26,728 bases of DNA from JAAYUD01 sp036846645 (GTDB lineage Bacteria > Bacteroidota > Bacteroidia > Bacteroidales > Bacteroidaceae): the NCBI GenBank assembly GCA_036846645.1, contig DAIUBN010000018.1:1-26728 (forward strand), read 5' to 3'. Of the stretch, positions 26,135 through 26,728 are shown one piece after another. Within the stretch, counting starts at the first letter, position 1. Every line of letters starts with the position of its first letter. The position numbers and the translations under genes are program-made. The notes under the pieces were generated by a model that did not search any database, was not told the origin of the DNA, and saw nothing but the letters and a program-made list of their open reading frames with translations.

Positions 26135-26152
26135 ACGACTTTCATCAGTCGT
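26135..26152 (+). terminator. Short hairpin after the peptidase gene
   Basis: ACGACT-TTCATC-AGTCGT is a perfect 6-bp hairpin 9 bp past the stop. There is no T-run, so termination is only possible. Confidence 0.35.
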
Positions 26153-26164
26153 TAACTTCAGCAC

Positions 26165-26222
26165 ATTTCCCTATACCACAAAGGATTACGTCGAAAGCGC
26201 ATCTGTCTTGGTATAGGGAGAT
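26165..26222. repeat. 14-bp inverted repeat with 30-nt loop
   Basis: ATTTCCCTATACCA (26165-26178) pairs with TGGTATAGGGAGAT (26209-26222), one G-U. A second CTATACCA at 26321-26328 could compete for the same partner. No T-run follows on either side. Function unknown. Confidence 0.65.
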
Positions 26223-26276
26223 ATTACATAATAAGCTCAGCGTCAACGCCTTAGGGTCTGACGCGTTTTGTGGCGT

Positions 26277-26342
26277 AAACCCCTAACGCACTGATATTCA
26301 CCTCATAAAGCATCCTCACACTATACCATCCTCTAGGGGTTT
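26277..26342. repeat. 9-bp inverted repeat ending in a T-run
   Basis: AAACCCCTA (26277-26285) pairs with TAGGGGTTT (26334-26342), then one more T. The left arm CCCTAACGC also nearly matches GCCTTAGGG at 26248-26256 (one mismatch), so two pairings are possible. Confidence 0.5.
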
Positions 26343-26380
26343 TAAGATTAAAATTCTGATTATCAGTAAAGTTACAATGA

Positions 26381-26529
26381 AGATAAGAGTTGGTGAAAGT
26401 CGCTGGAGAGAGACTCATTCACCTGCTGCCGCTCCAAGTCTCGACAGCTGACGGTTGAAGTCTCGTGGGCGTACGATATTTGAATCGTTCGCCCTCGAGA
26501 CTTGGAGTGTCGGCGTTCATTACTTATCT
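26381..26529 (+). other. Structured non-coding block, possible structured RNA
   Basis: A 149-nt segment closes on itself with AGATAAG (26381-26387) and CTTATCT (26523-26529). Inside are hairpin 26392-26423 (GGTGAA-AGTC against GACT-CA-TTCACC) and a stem CTCCAAGTCTCGA (26432-26444) with TCGAGACTTGGAG (26495-26507), extended by TGCCG/CGGCG. A hairpin GGGCG-T-ACGAT with ATCGT-T-CGCCC (26467-26494) lies within. No credible coding frame covers it. The strand is not established; plus is suggested by a weak stem with a T6 run at 26538-26559. Family unknown to me. Confidence 0.5.
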
Positions 26530-26618
26530 CGTCACCCTACACATCAAGTTGTATTTTTTATAAAGACAATTCTAAAATTTCATAAGTACCTTACCAATGT
26601 AACATCAGCATGTTTTCC

Positions 26619-26639
26619 CGATAACGTGCTTATCGTTTT
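26619..26639 (+). terminator. Terminator-like hairpin near the window end
   Basis: CGATAA-CGTGC-TTATCG (26619-26635) is followed by TTTT. It is a 6-bp, AT-containing stem. It could end a transcript from the structured block at 26381-26529. The final 90 bp hold a 5-bp hairpin (26657-26670) and nothing else recognisable. Confidence 0.4.
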
Positions 26640-26728
26640 AGAGAAACATACTGACGTCACAAGCGTGTGATAACCATATCATACGGATTGTTTAACGATA
26701 TTAAAACTATAGTAACGTAGTACAATCT

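Noticed and set aside
26230..26295. Integron attC-like site (TTAGGG...CCCTAACGC)
   Set aside because: The core motifs do not fit GTTRRRY/RYYYAAC, and no integrase or cassette array is seen.
26432..26507. Phase-variable inverton
   Set aside because: The 13-bp inverted repeats enclose only 50 bp, with no promoter inside and no recombinase in view; a structured RNA explains the nested stems better.
26455..26670. A 71-codon plus-strand frame in the final intergenic stretch
   Set aside because: It begins at a non-ATG codon inside the palindromic block, runs through a terminator-like hairpin, and has no protein-like features.
1..26728. CRISPR arrays, insertion sequences, rRNA genes
   Set aside because: No spaced direct repeats, transposase-like frames or rRNA sequence were seen in the window.

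Overview
The window looks like chromosomal DNA of a gut-type Bacteroidales bacterium, most likely Bacteroides or Phocaeicola. Four signs point there: a SusC/SusD pair; many upstream sequences that match the Bacteroidetes sigma-ABfr promoter (TTTG or TTG, about 19-22 nt, then TAnnTTTG); few purine-rich Shine-Dalgarno sites; and familiar Bacteroidales versions of MetG, AnmK, FKBP proteins and a Zn-less sirtuin. The species cannot be settled from the sequence alone.

Region 1 (1-7280, + strand) is the 3' part of a polysaccharide utilization locus: a SusC-type receptor cut by the window edge, its SusD-type lipoprotein, a strong terminator, then a separately promoted GH29 alpha-L-fucosidase and a Ser-type S1 sulfatase, closed by an 18-bp hairpin terminator. 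Together these would import and trim a fucosylated, sulfated glycan. Host mucin is a reasonable guess but is not proven.

Region 2 (7300-14612) holds housekeeping and small units: a MATE efflux protein and AnmK (both +, each with its own promoter); an overlapping pair of unrecognised genes (lipoprotein plus small protein, -); a CAU-anticodon tRNA with its own promoter and terminator; an lrp-DUF4491 pair; a two-gene FKBP peptidyl-prolyl isomerase operon; and a sirtuin whose 3' end overlaps the next operon convergently.

Region 3 (23802 down to 14592, - strand) is one long tight operon headed by metG: metG, an MOP-family flippase, a GT2, a GT23/NodZ-like fucosyltransferase candidate, another GT2, a GT13/HlpA-like transferase, a GT4 and a final GT2. 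Gaps are 6-15 bp or overlaps of 4-8 bp, except one 53-bp gap that carries a possible internal promoter. It probably assembles and flips a surface glycan. No polymerase, ligase or priming transferase is present.

Region 4 (24005-26728, + strand) is a secreted prolyl oligopeptidase followed by about 600 bp without a credible gene. That stretch is dense in inverted repeats, including a 150-nt block (26381-26529) that can fold into a closed multi-stem structure with two competing pairings for the same strand. It is the least explained part of the window and the best candidate for something new, such as a structured RNA.
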